Below, one piece after another: positions 45,387 through 54,022 of a stretch of 64,000 nucleotides of DNA. The notes below the pieces were generated by a model that saw only the letters and a program-made list of their open reading frames with translations, was not told where the DNA came from and did no database searches. The translations under genes and the position numbers were made by a program. Position 1 is the stretch's first letter; the number at the start of each line of letters is the position of its first letter. Source of the stretch: Pelosinus sp. UFO1. GTDB taxonomy: Bacteria; Bacillota; Negativicutes; DSM-13327. The stretch spans positions 858,001 to 922,000 of the forward strand of contig NZ_CP008852.1 of NCBI RefSeq assembly GCF_000725345.1, in the 5' to 3' direction.

Positions 45387-46229
45387 TTAAGGGATATAGA
45401 TGAATCCTGCGATAGAAGATCCGCCCTCTTTAAGTAAATATGCTTTGAGATTCTGTAAAGCGTTAAATGCCTGGGTAAAGTTTAAACGTAACCAAAAATG
45501 AAGGAATGTATGTGTTCCGCCTCCAAAGATGGGAATTCTATTTAGGGTATATAATGTTGAATTTACCTTATCTCGTCCAAAGTTCACAGTAAAAGCCGCT
45601 CGATACCCAGATTCCTTTACCAACTGAATTACCCTCTGATCATATTCTCCACCTGGATAAGCTAAATATTCCACTTTTTTGCCCAGCCGCCATTCCAGTG
45701 CTTCCTTTGATTTAACGACTTGATTACGAATCTCTTCATCAGAAGCCTTGGGCAGTGAAATATGACTAGTTGTATGATCTTCAAAACTGATTCCGTTACC
45801 ATTCATTTCTTTTATTTGATCCCAGGTTAAGTACTTATTATAATTACCCACAAAATCAGTGATCAGAAATATAGTTGCAGGGAAATGATATTTCTGCAAG
45901 ATAGGATAGGCTACCTGGTAATTATCTTTATAGCCATCATCAAAAGTGATCAAAACTGGCTTAGGGGGAAGTGGTTTTCCGTATTGCAAATAATCGGCTA
46001 GCTGGTCTGGTGAGATCCCAGTGTAACCATTCTGCTGTAAATAATTAATTTGTGCTTCAAACTCGGAATCACTGAGGGTTAATGCATTATGGTCTTGATT
46101 ATTGATTTGATGATAATTTAAGACAGGTACGCCTTGAAAATAATTAAGTGAGCTATACCCTAATCCAACTACTATACAAAGTAAAATCAGATTTCTATAT
46201 GAGATAACTTTTTTCATAACCTTATGCAA
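45387..46229 (-). CDS. Membrane-anchored polysaccharide deacetylase (CE4)
   Basis: A 280-aa enzyme with an N-terminal TM anchor (about 13-30) and a NodB-type domain. CE4 motifs: VLITFDDGYKDN (catalytic and metal Asp), DHTTSHISLP (metal His pair) and YLAYPGGEYD. It probably removes N-acetyl groups from cell-wall or exopolysaccharide. Start TTG 46229 has GAGGAG 11 nt upstream; ATG 46217 is an alternative without a good site. It shares the 275-nt spacer with the coat genes on the other strand. Confidence 0.85.
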   Translation of the reverse strand: MHKVMKKVISYRNLILLCIVVGLGYSSLNYFQGVPVLNYHQINNQDHNALTLSDSEFEAQINYLQQNGYTGISPDQLADYLQYGKPLPPKPVLITFDDGYKDNYQVAYPILQKYHFPATIFLITDFVGNYNKYLTWDQIKEMNGNGISFEDHTTSHISLPKASDEEIRNQVVKSKEALEWRLGKKVEYLAYPGGEYDQRVIQLVKESGYRAAFTVNFGRDKVNSTLYTLNRIPIFGGGTHTFLHFWLRLNFTQAFNALQNLKAYLLKEGGSSIAGFIYIP

Positions 46230-46504
46230 AAAAAATACAACTCCTCTTTGGTTTGATCTAGGTTAGTAACTATTATATATGAATATTTTACTTGTAAAGC
46301 CATTTTACTTCAAGCTGTAACCTATACCAATCTTAGATCATCTTAAGAAATGCATGGATCATGGGGTGGCGTAAGTCACTTTTTCAATGAAATAAGACCT
46401 TATCACATTAAAAAAAAGTATATTAGGGCATAATAACGTCGCTAATATTTTCGAGTTAAGTAGTAGTACTATCATGTTAATAATTATGTTCAGGAGGTGG
46501 AGAA

Positions 46505-46714
46505 ATGTCAGCAACCAACTTAATTACCCCTCACGAGATTTTGAAACTGCATGAAATTGTTCAGAATGAAGTTGCCTGCGCAAGAAAACTTCAGGCTAAT
46601 ATGAACCGGATTCAGGATCAAGAACTAAAAAACTTTATGCAAAATTCCTTGCAGGCCAAGCGGGAAACTCTTACTGAATTTAAAAGTTTATATTATGGGC
46701 AGCAATTGCAATAG
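46505..46714 (+). CDS. Small spore-coat-like protein (CotF-associated type)
   Basis: A 69-aa helical protein, starting MSATNLITPHEILKLHEIV, with CARKLQANMNRIQDQELKNFM. The THEILKLHEI-type start and helical pattern resemble short coat proteins found with CotF in Clostridia and Negativicutes. AGGAGGTGG precedes ATG. The next gene starts 12 nt later, so the two form an operon. A CATAATA box at 46429-46435 could be a late sporulation -10 element, but no clear -35 is seen. Confidence 0.65.
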   Translation: MSATNLITPHEILKLHEIVQNEVACARKLQANMNRIQDQELKNFMQNSLQAKRETLTEFKSLYYGQQLQ

Positions 46715-46725
46715 GAGGTAAGACT

Positions 46726-47001
46726 ATGGATATCTTTGAAATCGATGCCAATGAAGTATTAGCTGAAGAAGAAATAGCCTTTGATATGTTCAAGGACTCC
46801 AAATTCGCTGTAAACTCTTTGGCGCAAGCGATTGTAGAAGTGGCACACCCGGAGGTACGTAAAGTATTACGCCGTAAATTAAATAACGCGATAGACCAAC
46901 ATTATCAGTTATCAGACATTCTCACCCGGAAAGAATGGTATCAACCATACCTAGCACCTGGGCAACAGATTAGTCAGGATATACAAATGACTAATCTGTG
47001 A
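46726..47001 (+). CDS. CotF-family spore coat protein
   Basis: A 91-aa helical protein. EEEIAFDMFKDSKFAVNSLAQAI and HPEVRKVLRRKLNNAIDQHYQLSDIL (in family blocks) match the CotF pattern, ending KEWYQPYLAPGQQI as is common in the family (W-Y-x-P motif). Likely a structural coat protein of the endospore. AGGAGGTAAG precedes ATG. Confidence 0.75.
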   Translation: MDIFEIDANEVLAEEEIAFDMFKDSKFAVNSLAQAIVEVAHPEVRKVLRRKLNNAIDQHYQLSDILTRKEWYQPYLAPGQQISQDIQMTNL

Positions 47002-47054
47002 ATAGCAACATTATAAAAGCCGTCATAGTTGACGGCTTTTATAATGTTGCTATT
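47001..47054. terminator. Terminator of the coat protein operon
   Basis: A 25-bp perfect stem around TAGT, with AAAAGCC/GGCTTTT in the middle. It begins at the last base of the CotF-like stop codon and can also stop transcription from the convergent SASP gene. Confidence 0.85.
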
Positions 47055-47097
47055 AGTGAAACGTAAGGAGTTGGTATCGTTAGCATTAAATAGATTT

Positions 47098-47340
47098 CTA
47101 CTCCTCATTAGTATTTGCAGCTTCCTCGATAGAATTTTGTGCCATTTGTTCTTCGGCCATTTCAATCATCATTTTGACTTTTTGGCCGCCGATTTTACCA
47201 CCAATTTTGCCAACCTGACTTGTTGTTAGCTCTTCGTTATGTCCTTGATCTAGTGGTATCCCAAGCTCCTTCGCTACCTCATGCTTATTGGGAAGGGCAG
47301 CATTAAGTTCTTGCATAGTGTCGATTTTACCTTTTGTCAT
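47098..47340 (-). CDS. Alpha/beta-type small acid-soluble spore protein
   Basis: An 80-aa protein. The segment AKELGIPLDQGHNEELTTSQ followed by VGKIGGKIGGQKVKMMIEMAE follows the alpha/beta SASP plan: GPR-cleavage-like region, TTS/T-x2-xG, GG, and a K-R/K-M-I-x-MAE end. These proteins coat and protect spore DNA. AGGAGGTTG precedes ATG 47340. It is longer and more acidic at the C-terminus than classic SASPs (60-75 aa). Confidence 0.75.
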   Translation of the reverse strand: MTKGKIDTMQELNAALPNKHEVAKELGIPLDQGHNEELTTSQVGKIGGKIGGQKVKMMIEMAEEQMAQNSIEEAANTNEE

Positions 47341-47409
47341 AAGTCAACCTCCTATATAAGGATATTTAAATCTAGAGCTTTATCTATGGGATAGTATATT
47401 ACTACAGCG

Positions 47410-47490
47410 CTATTGATCCCCTTTTACTGTGTTAGCAGCTTTATCTGTAGCTTGTTCCATTAGTTTGTGAGTGTTTTTTTGTTCAGACAT
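47410..47490 (-). CDS. Small hydrophilic peptide next to the SASP gene (26 aa)
   Basis: MSEQKNTHKLMEQATDKAA to VKGDQ, 26 residues. TTAGGAGG lies 10 nt before ATG, a strong site, so translation is likely. It has no hydrophobic part and no known family. Being 70 nt upstream of the SASP gene on the same strand, it may be a spore peptide. Confidence 0.5.
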   Translation of the reverse strand: MSEQKNTHKLMEQATDKAANTVKGDQ

Positions 47491-47675
47491 TTATTGTATA
47501 CCTCCTAATAAAAGTGTGTACAGCTTTTGGTAAAAATACACCCAACATTAAATGGGATATAGTAGAATGGAATTCATCATTAATAAAAATGTAGACAAGT
47601 GTCTCAAAATTAGATATGCTTATTCAAGACATCGGTCTAACTATAACTTTTGATAATATAATATTTATGAGCAGT

Positions 47676-47722
47676 GGCGCTCTAAGAAATGAAAGCACTT
47701 TCTTTTCTTAGAGCGCCTTTTT
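47676..47722 (+). terminator. Leader hairpin with T-tract upstream of the purine permease (attenuator candidate)
   Basis: A 14-bp perfect stem, GGCGCTCTAAGAAA (47676-47689) with its complement (47704-47717), is followed by five T. Genes before it on the plus strand already end at 47001-47054, and a TATAAT lies at 47657-47662, so the hairpin is probably in the permease leader. No purine riboswitch aptamer is recognised before it. Confidence 0.6.
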
Positions 47723-47810
47723 ATATTAAAAAGGAAGGTGATTTTATTTGGTAGGTTACAAGAAAGTTGGCTGAAATTTATATGTAAAATATAGAAATGG
47801 GGGATACATC

Positions 47811-49145
47811 ATGAGCGTAACAAAAAAAAATCATCCTGTGGATGAAAGATTACCTATAAATCAATTATTTTTATATGGCTTACAGCATGTATTGGCTATG
47901 TACGCAGGAGCTGTGGCCGTACCTTTAATCTTGGCAAATGCCCTAGGATTGGGGAAAGAACAGCTGATTTACTTAATTAACGCAGACTTATTTACCTGTG
48001 GGATTGCAACACTGATTCAAACTTTGGGTTTCTGGAAAATGGGTATTAAAATTCCTGTTATTCAAGGTGTGACTTTTGCAGCGGTAACCCCAATGATTCT
48101 GATAGGGAAGTCTCATGGATTAACTGGTATCTATGGTTCCGTTATGATTGCTGGTATTATAACATATTTGGCTAGTCCCTATTTTAGTCGACTCATTCGT
48201 TTTTTCCCACCAGTAGTCACTGGTTCCATCATTACTATTATTGGTGTTTCTTTATTGCCTGTTGCCGTACGTTGGGCTGGAGGCGGTGTTCCTAGCGCAA
48301 AAAACTTTGGTGATATCCAATTTATTGGTCTAGCTTTTTTAGTTTTAGCTTTGGTTGTCTTCTTTTATCGTTACTTCAAAGGATTTTTAAGTAATATTGC
48401 TGTTTTATTGGGCTTGGCTGCTGGTACGCTGATTGCCCTTCCTTTAGGATTGGTTAATTTTTCTGGGGTTTCAAATGCCGCTTTGATTGGGATAACAACT
48501 CCTTTTGCATTTGGTATGCCGATCTTTGATATTCCTTCTATCGTAGCCATGACTCTTGTAATGTTGGTTGTTATGACAGAAACAACGGGTGATTTTATTG
48601 CAATCGGTGAAATTGTTGATAAGCCAATCAGTCAGGAAGATTTGACTCGTGGACTAAGGGCTGATGGTTTCTCTACTTTGTTAGGAGGCATTTTAAATGC
48701 TTTCCCATATACTGCTTATGCACAGAATGTTGGACTCGTTGGTTTAACGCGGGTGAAAAGCCGTTACGTAGTAGCTGCTGCCGGTGCTATCCTTGTTATA
48801 TTAGGTCTCTTTCCTAAAGCGGCAGCAGTTGTTGCATCCATTCCTACACCTGTTTTAGGTGGAGCAGGGATTGCTATGTTCGGCATGGTAATGGCTAGTG
48901 GTATTAAAACTCTTTCAAAAATCGATTTTGACAACAATCATAATCTGATGGTAGTGGCAGTTAGTGTTGCTGTTGGCTTAATTCCTTTAGCAGTGCCAAG
49001 TATTTATCAAAAATTCCCTGAGGCTCTGCAAGTTATTTTAAATAGTGGCATTACTGTAGGTAGTGTAGTCGCAATTGTACTAAATGCCATATTAAATAAA
49101 ATCGATACTGTACCGTATGCTACAAATAACAAAAGAGCTAATTAA
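47811..49145 (+). CDS. NCS2-family purine (xanthine/urate-type) permease
   Basis: A 444-aa permease of the nucleobase-cation symporter-2 family, about 14 TM segments. The TM1 His is in LYGLQHVLAMYAG; the family signature is QNVGLVGLTRVKSR; another conserved block is VVMTETTGDFIAIGEI. These favour xanthine or uric acid over uracil, but the substrate cannot be fixed from sequence. GGGGG precedes ATG 47811. The leader contains a terminator-like hairpin. Confidence 0.88.
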   Translation: MSVTKKNHPVDERLPINQLFLYGLQHVLAMYAGAVAVPLILANALGLGKEQLIYLINADLFTCGIATLIQTLGFWKMGIKIPVIQGVTFAAVTPMILIGKSHGLTGIYGSVMIAGIITYLASPYFSRLIRFFPPVVTGSIITIIGVSLLPVAVRWAGGGVPSAKNFGDIQFIGLAFLVLALVVFFYRYFKGFLSNIAVLLGLAAGTLIALPLGLVNFSGVSNAALIGITTPFAFGMPIFDIPSIVAMTLVMLVVMTETTGDFIAIGEIVDKPISQEDLTRGLRADGFSTLLGGILNAFPYTAYAQNVGLVGLTRVKSRYVVAAAGAILVILGLFPKAAAVVASIPTPVLGGAGIAMFGMVMASGIKTLSKIDFDNNHNLMVVAVSVAVGLIPLAVPSIYQKFPEALQVILNSGITVGSVVAIVLNAILNKIDTVPYATNNKRAN

Positions 49146-49309
49146 CTGATAGGATGTTTGTCACCTAGTCATATTTATCTATGGCTAGGTGTAACTAAAT
49201 AAAACTAAGATGCTTCTAAATCAGTAGTATGTTAGTGCAAGAATAACTCATGCGTAGGGTCAGGTCGATATAAAATGGATTTTTTATTAAGTAAAAGAGG
49301 TGTAATATT

Positions 49310-49861
49310 ATGGAATCAACTAGCCAAACTCGTCTTTATTTTGCCTATGGTTTTAATCTTAACTTGGGAAAAATGAACCAAAAGTGCACTAAACCACGTG
49401 TTCTTGGTATTGCTCGCCTCGCTGGGCATAAGATTGGATTTTATGAACACTCTGTTATTTGGGATGGAGCTGTAGAGACCCTTATTCCAGATGCTCAATC
49501 CGAAGTTTGGGGCGTCTTGTATCAACTAGAACCGTACGCTTGGGACGAATTGGACAACTGTGAGGATGCTAGGTTAGATGGTACAGGGGAATATTTTCAT
49601 TATCCAATAGAAGTACTAGATGCACAAAACCAGGTCAGAGAAGCAAGTATGTATAAAAAAGCTAGATTGGGAGAAGCAAAGCTCCCTAGTACGGAGTATT
49701 TAGATTTAATTATTCAAGGCGCAAAAGAACAGGGATTACCAGAAAATTATATTGTAACTTTGCAAAATATTGCTTCTAAGCCAGCTTCTTACGCTGTGCC
49801 ACGACAGCGTACTCAGAATAAGATAACGGTAAGTGAGGGGTGTGAGGGTTGTTTAGAATGA
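49310..49861 (+). CDS. Gamma-glutamylcyclotransferase-like (AIG2 fold) protein
   Basis: A 183-aa protein with the fold signature LYFAYGFNLNLGKM near the N-terminus (substrate-cradling YGxN loop), VWGVLYQLEPYAWDELDNCE, and EYFHYPIEVLD. The conserved catalytic Glu of the family is probably that in LDNCED. It would release 5-oxoproline from gamma-glutamyl compounds or act on a similar amine. The C-terminus has a CEGC motif. Single gene with its own terminator. Confidence 0.8.
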   Translation: MESTSQTRLYFAYGFNLNLGKMNQKCTKPRVLGIARLAGHKIGFYEHSVIWDGAVETLIPDAQSEVWGVLYQLEPYAWDELDNCEDARLDGTGEYFHYPIEVLDAQNQVREASMYKKARLGEAKLPSTEYLDLIIQGAKEQGLPENYIVTLQNIASKPASYAVPRQRTQNKITVSEGCEGCLE

Positions 49862-49938
49862 GTAAAAAATATTTATAAGGATGTTTTGCAGACATATGGG
49901 ACTGAAAATCGTGTAGTTCTGTGGAAAAATAATCACGA

Positions 49939-49992
49939 TAAACCAAATGATGATATATTTCCTGGAAATATATCATCATTTGGTTTATTTTT
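49939..49992 (+). terminator. Terminator of the GGCT-like gene
   Basis: A 22-bp perfect stem (49939-49960 with 49966-49987) around CCTGG, followed by TTTTTG. The rest of the 489-nt spacer up to 50350 holds an unlikely 115-codon frame and the candidate YesN motif at 50248, nothing else seen. Confidence 0.92.
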
Positions 49993-50247
49993 GTTGAATT
50001 TCCTAGCATATTTTAAAATTAGGAACAAAGAAGATGGTGGAGTTAGTGTTGTTGTCTCAGTAGCAATAGAAGAAGCAAGTAAGATATCACAATATGATAA
50101 AAGAAGAGTATACTTTACAAAAATTAAAGGTTGTAAGCAAAGGAGTCTAGACTATATTTGCCAAGCATTGCTACCTAAGGTAAGATTGTTGATTCTATGT
50201 ATTCTTTTTGAGATTGTATTAAAATTTCCTTAAAAAGTTAAATAGTT

Positions 50248-50265
50248 TTCTTAAAATATCTAATT
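50248..50265 (+). promoter_or_regulatory. Candidate shared pectin-regulon motif (copy 1, weak)
   Basis: TTCTTAAAATATCTAATT, about 85 nt before the pectate lyase start. It resembles the copies at 55763 and 62645 in its TCTTAA and TAATT parts only. Confidence 0.25.
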
Positions 50266-50350
50266 AATAAATAATAGAAAGTCTTATAAAATGAGATGTA
50301 GAAGAGGTTCAGTATATGGATAGAAAAAATAGTTAAAGGAGAGCTATAAC

Positions 50351-51919
50351 TTGAAAAGAACGAAAATTGTGATAATATCAAGCGTGTTTGCTGCACTTAT
50401 ATTTACTACACCGATGAAATTTGGTTCTGCGGCAGAGAAGAACGCAGTATTGCCACTGGAACCGCAAGTCAGAATCATCACCATGATTATGGAGGAACCC
50501 AATTTTTCTGATAATGGAGCTTATCATGAATTGGAGGAGGGGCTTTATACTAAGCCGCTGACGAAAAATAATGTGGTTATGGCCCCACTTAAGGATGTCA
50601 TGGAAACCATTGGTGGAAATTTTGAGTGGTCTGAAAAAGAAAATAAGATTGTTTTAGAATTGAATAACAATAAAGTAATCTTATTTGTAGGCCAAAATAA
50701 AGCAATAGTAAATGGCAAGGAGAAAGTTAGTGAAGTTGCTCCTGAAATTATTGAGGGCAGACTTTTTTTACCAGTGAAATTCTCTATGGAAAACCTAGGC
50801 TGTTTATACAGATGGGATGCAAAACGCACCATGGTGTATGTGATTGCCAATGTGACGCCAAAAGGGGACAACCTCCCATTAGAACGCGGAGGCAAAATTA
50901 CGATTGCCAATATGGCAGAGCAGCCTAAAGAGTGGTATGGAACGTTGGAGGCTCAAAAAGTTGCTGACGTTATTTTGGGATATCAAAATAGTGATGGCGG
51001 CTGGATCAAATTAGCTCCGAATGTAAACGTTACAAAACCAATCGTGGGCGTGGGTGAGCTTAATGCGGGAACACGTAAGTCTACGATTGATAATGATACT
51101 ACGAGTACGCAGATACGATTGTTAGGCAAAGTTTATTCGGAAACAAAAATTGCAAAATATAAAACAGGCTTTTATAAGGGACTGGATTACCTTCTCAATG
51201 GGCAACTAGAAAATGGCGGATGGCAGCAATTTTTCCCTGTTGCAACTGGTTACCAGAAGCTGATTACTATCAATGATGATGCCATAACGAACGTTCTTGA
51301 ATTGATGCGTGATATTGAGAATAAAGAAGAAGGGCTTGCTTTTGTGGATGAAAGACATATTGCCCAAGGCAAGACTGCTTATAATAAAGGGTTAAATATG
51401 CTTTTAAATACGCAAATTCGTGTCAATGGCAAGAAAATAGCCTGGTGTCAGCAGTATACTCCCGATACACTGGAGCCTGTTATGGGGAGATCATTTGAAC
51501 TTGCTTCTTTTAGTAGTCAAGAAAGTACGAAAGTAGTAAGGTTCTTAATGAGTATTGATAACCCAAGCCCTGAAGTGATTGATGCGATACAGTCAGCTGT
51601 GTTATGGCTAGATTCTGTTAAAATTAATGGTATTAAAGTGCAGGAGAAAAAAGATCCTACTACGGATTCAGGACTTGACAGAACGATTGTTAATGATCCA
51701 AAGGCTACTCCTTTATGGACACGCTTTTATGAAATTGAGAGCAATAAACCTCTGTTTGCTAATCGTGATAGTTCAAAAAAATATAGCTATTGGGAAGTAA
51801 GCACGGAAAGAAGGACGAAATACAATTGGTTTAGCAAAGAGCCATTGAAATTATTAACTGAGGACTACCCTAAATGGCAGAAAAAATGGGCACCGGAAAA
51901 TAATGTGTTATTGAAGTAA
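50351..51919 (+). CDS. Secreted pectate lyase (PL10 type) with copper-amine-oxidase N domain
   Basis: A 522-aa secreted enzyme starting at TTG 50351 with GGAG 8 nt upstream. Signal peptide about 1-27 (KRTKIVIISSVFAALIF). Residues about 60-170 form a copper-amine-oxidase N-type domain (APLKDVMETIGGNFEW, GRLFLPVKFSMENLG), common in envelope proteins of Negativicutes and likely wall- or polysaccharide-binding. Residues about 195-515 match PelA/PL10 pectate lyases: ILGYQNSDGGWIK, DNDTTSTQIRLLGKVY, NGGWQQFFP, INDDAITNVLELM, WCQQYTPDTLEP and RSFELASFSSQES. It cleaves polygalacturonate by beta-elimination. The YesMN regulators lie directly downstream. Confidence 0.88.
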   Translation: MKRTKIVIISSVFAALIFTTPMKFGSAAEKNAVLPLEPQVRIITMIMEEPNFSDNGAYHELEEGLYTKPLTKNNVVMAPLKDVMETIGGNFEWSEKENKIVLELNNNKVILFVGQNKAIVNGKEKVSEVAPEIIEGRLFLPVKFSMENLGCLYRWDAKRTMVYVIANVTPKGDNLPLERGGKITIANMAEQPKEWYGTLEAQKVADVILGYQNSDGGWIKLAPNVNVTKPIVGVGELNAGTRKSTIDNDTTSTQIRLLGKVYSETKIAKYKTGFYKGLDYLLNGQLENGGWQQFFPVATGYQKLITINDDAITNVLELMRDIENKEEGLAFVDERHIAQGKTAYNKGLNMLLNTQIRVNGKKIAWCQQYTPDTLEPVMGRSFELASFSSQESTKVVRFLMSIDNPSPEVIDAIQSAVLWLDSVKINGIKVQEKKDPTTDSGLDRTIVNDPKATPLWTRFYEIESNKPLFANRDSSKKYSYWEVSTERRTKYNWFSKEPLKLLTEDYPKWQKKWAPENNVLLK

Positions 51920-51963
51920 AAGTCATATTTTGTTTAACATTCAATCGGAAGTTCTATGTGGCT

Positions 51964-52003
51964 ATAGGCTCAACAAGCAGAGGGATACTGCAGTTGAGCC
52001 TAT
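51964..52003 (+). repeat. Hairpin of the GCAG/CTGC type after the pectate lyase gene
   Basis: Outer stem ATAGGCTCAAC with GTTGAGCCTAT, inner stem GCAG/CTGC with a 7-nt loop. The same design recurs at 58714-58754 with paired base changes. It lies 44 nt after the stop; there is no T-tract. The rest of 51920-52207 has no other element seen. Confidence 0.6.
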
Positions 52004-52207
52004 TAGCTATCTATTATCATTGAACCGGTCCTTCACTTATAGCAGGTATTTATCGAAATAAGCAGAATATGGGTTAAGGCGTAAAATTATTGTAAACCGA
52101 ATTTATCCCTTATGATTTTTCAATGAATTCATACTATTCTTAGTTCATTATTAGTAATTGACGTGATCATGATAATTCTAAATATGCAGTAGTAAAGGAG
52201 GGACGAC

Positions 52208-54022
52208 TTGAAAAAGTTAAGGATGTTGGTTAGATGGCTGAATGATAAACTTGCGCGCAAGTTTCTTTATTCATTTAAATCTACTATTCTCAGTGTGTAT
52301 ATCCCAATCATTATTTTTTTCATCTTTATTACAGGCATGGCATCCTATCTTTTAGCTGCTGCGCAAATTGAGGATAATGCATATCGTAACATTAACACGA
52401 TCGTTTTTCAGACAGGAAATTACCTGGATAATCGGTTTGCCGATGCACTGCAGCAATTGACGGCACTGTCGAATGAACCTGATATTCTAACGGTTATGAA
52501 TAAAGACCCTGAGGATATTAGTCCTGAAGATTATCTTAAAGTACAATCTCATGTTAATGGAATTCGATCCGTTAATGGTACATTAATTGACTCAATCTAT
52601 ATTAACTTTCATAATGGTAAATTTATTTTTTTCAGAGGCGACGACTCTAGTACTATGATCAAGTTTATATATATGCAGTATCGTAGCCGCTATAAAGACA
52701 ATCCTTATGATGTGTATTGGCAAAACTCGCATCTTGGATACGAGAAAGGTGAAAGGCATGTAAGTTTGTTTAAACTCTTTGGCAAAGAAAATGCAAAAAT
52801 TAATGGAATTATTTTATTTAATTTACGCTATGATTTTTTTGAGAAGGTTTTTAGTAGTTCATTACTTAATAAAAGTGGGTATTTAATGTTAGTTAGCCCA
52901 GAAGAGATAATGACTTTTAAAAAAATCGATGAAAAATATCAGGTAAATAGCGAGGTAGTAAAGCAATTACAACAAGCCAAAACTAGAGAGGGGCAACTTG
53001 AGTTTGATAATCCGCAGGGGAAGAAGATGGTTGTAATTTATAATACCTTGCTTACGAATCAGTGGAAGCTTGCAGCTGTATTTACACAGGATGAGATTCT
53101 AGATCGAGTTAGGTATATTAAATATATTACATTATCCCTAATTGTTTTGTTAGTTATTGTTGCTGTTTTTTTGACAAATGTGCTTGCAATTTATATTACA
53201 AAACCGATTTCAGTTTTGACAGACAGTATGAAACGTATACAGGGAGAGAATATAAATTTTGTTTCTGATACTCACCCCTTAAATGAGATGGGGGTTTTAA
53301 ATCAGGGGGTTGAAGATTTAGTAGAACGAGTCAAAAATTTGGTAGAGCAGATCAATATCGATCAAGAAACAAAAAGGCAATTGGAATTTTCGGTGATACA
53401 AACCCAAATTCATCCACATTTTTTGTATAACACATTGTATTCTATTAAAGGTTTATGTGATATGGGTTTGAATGAAGATGCCAGTGCAATGATTACAGCT
53501 TTATCCAACTTCTTTCGCGTAAGTATTAGTTGCGGTAAGGAAATCATTAGCGTTGAGGAAGAGATGTCACATATACGCAACTATTTATTTATTCAAGAGA
53601 TGCGCTATGGCGATGCCTTTTCATATGAGATTAATGTAAAGCCAGATATTCTATCTTATAGTATTGTCAAATTAACGTTACAGCCTTTGGTGGAAAATGC
53701 AATTTACCATGGTGTAAAACAAAAGAGAGGAATTGGTTGGATTAAGGTAAATGGCTATGAGCAGGATGGGCTTTTATGCTTTGAAGTGCAGGATAATGGA
53801 CTTGGAATGAGTCATGAGCGGTTACAAGAAGTCCGTGGCAGTTTGAATAATAGAGGATTTGGACTAGAGAAGGTTGGGCTCGGTGTTCGTAGTGTTCATG
53901 AGCGACTCCAACTTCATTATGGAAAAGAAGCTGGATTGCAGATAGAAAGTAAGTTAAATGAGGGAACGATAGTAAAGGTAATCATTCCGATGAAACAATT
54001 GGAGGATAAGTTAGATGCATAG
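52208..54022 (+). CDS. YesM-family sensor histidine kinase
   Basis: A 604-aa kinase starting at TTG 52208 (AAAGGAGGG upstream). TM1 (about 26-50), an extracytoplasmic sensor (about 51-298), TM2 (about 299-325), HAMP (to about 375) and the His-kinase internal region with VIQTQIHPHFLYNTLYSIKG (phospho-His in HPHFLYN), then an ATPase with PLVENAIYHGVK and DNGLGM. YesM/YesN pairs control pectin and oligogalacturonide genes in Bacillus. Overlaps the next gene by 8 nt. Confidence 0.92.
   Translation: MKKLRMLVRWLNDKLARKFLYSFKSTILSVYIPIIIFFIFITGMASYLLAAAQIEDNAYRNINTIVFQTGNYLDNRFADALQQLTALSNEPDILTVMNKDPEDISPEDYLKVQSHVNGIRSVNGTLIDSIYINFHNGKFIFFRGDDSSTMIKFIYMQYRSRYKDNPYDVYWQNSHLGYEKGERHVSLFKLFGKENAKINGIILFNLRYDFFEKVFSSSLLNKSGYLMLVSPEEIMTFKKIDEKYQVNSEVVKQLQQAKTREGQLEFDNPQGKKMVVIYNTLLTNQWKLAAVFTQDEILDRVRYIKYITLSLIVLLVIVAVFLTNVLAIYITKPISVLTDSMKRIQGENINFVSDTHPLNEMGVLNQGVEDLVERVKNLVEQINIDQETKRQLEFSVIQTQIHPHFLYNTLYSIKGLCDMGLNEDASAMITALSNFFRVSISCGKEIISVEEEMSHIRNYLFIQEMRYGDAFSYEINVKPDILSYSIVKLTLQPLVENAIYHGVKQKRGIGWIKVNGYEQDGLLCFEVQDNGLGMSHERLQEVRGSLNNRGFGLEKVGLGVRSVHERLQLHYGKEAGLQIESKLNEGTIVKVIIPMKQLEDKLDA

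Noticed and set aside
49886-50233. 115-codon plus-strand frame after the GGCT-like gene
   Set aside because: It runs through the 22-bp terminator hairpin at 49939-49992, lacks a ribosome site and has no family-like segment.
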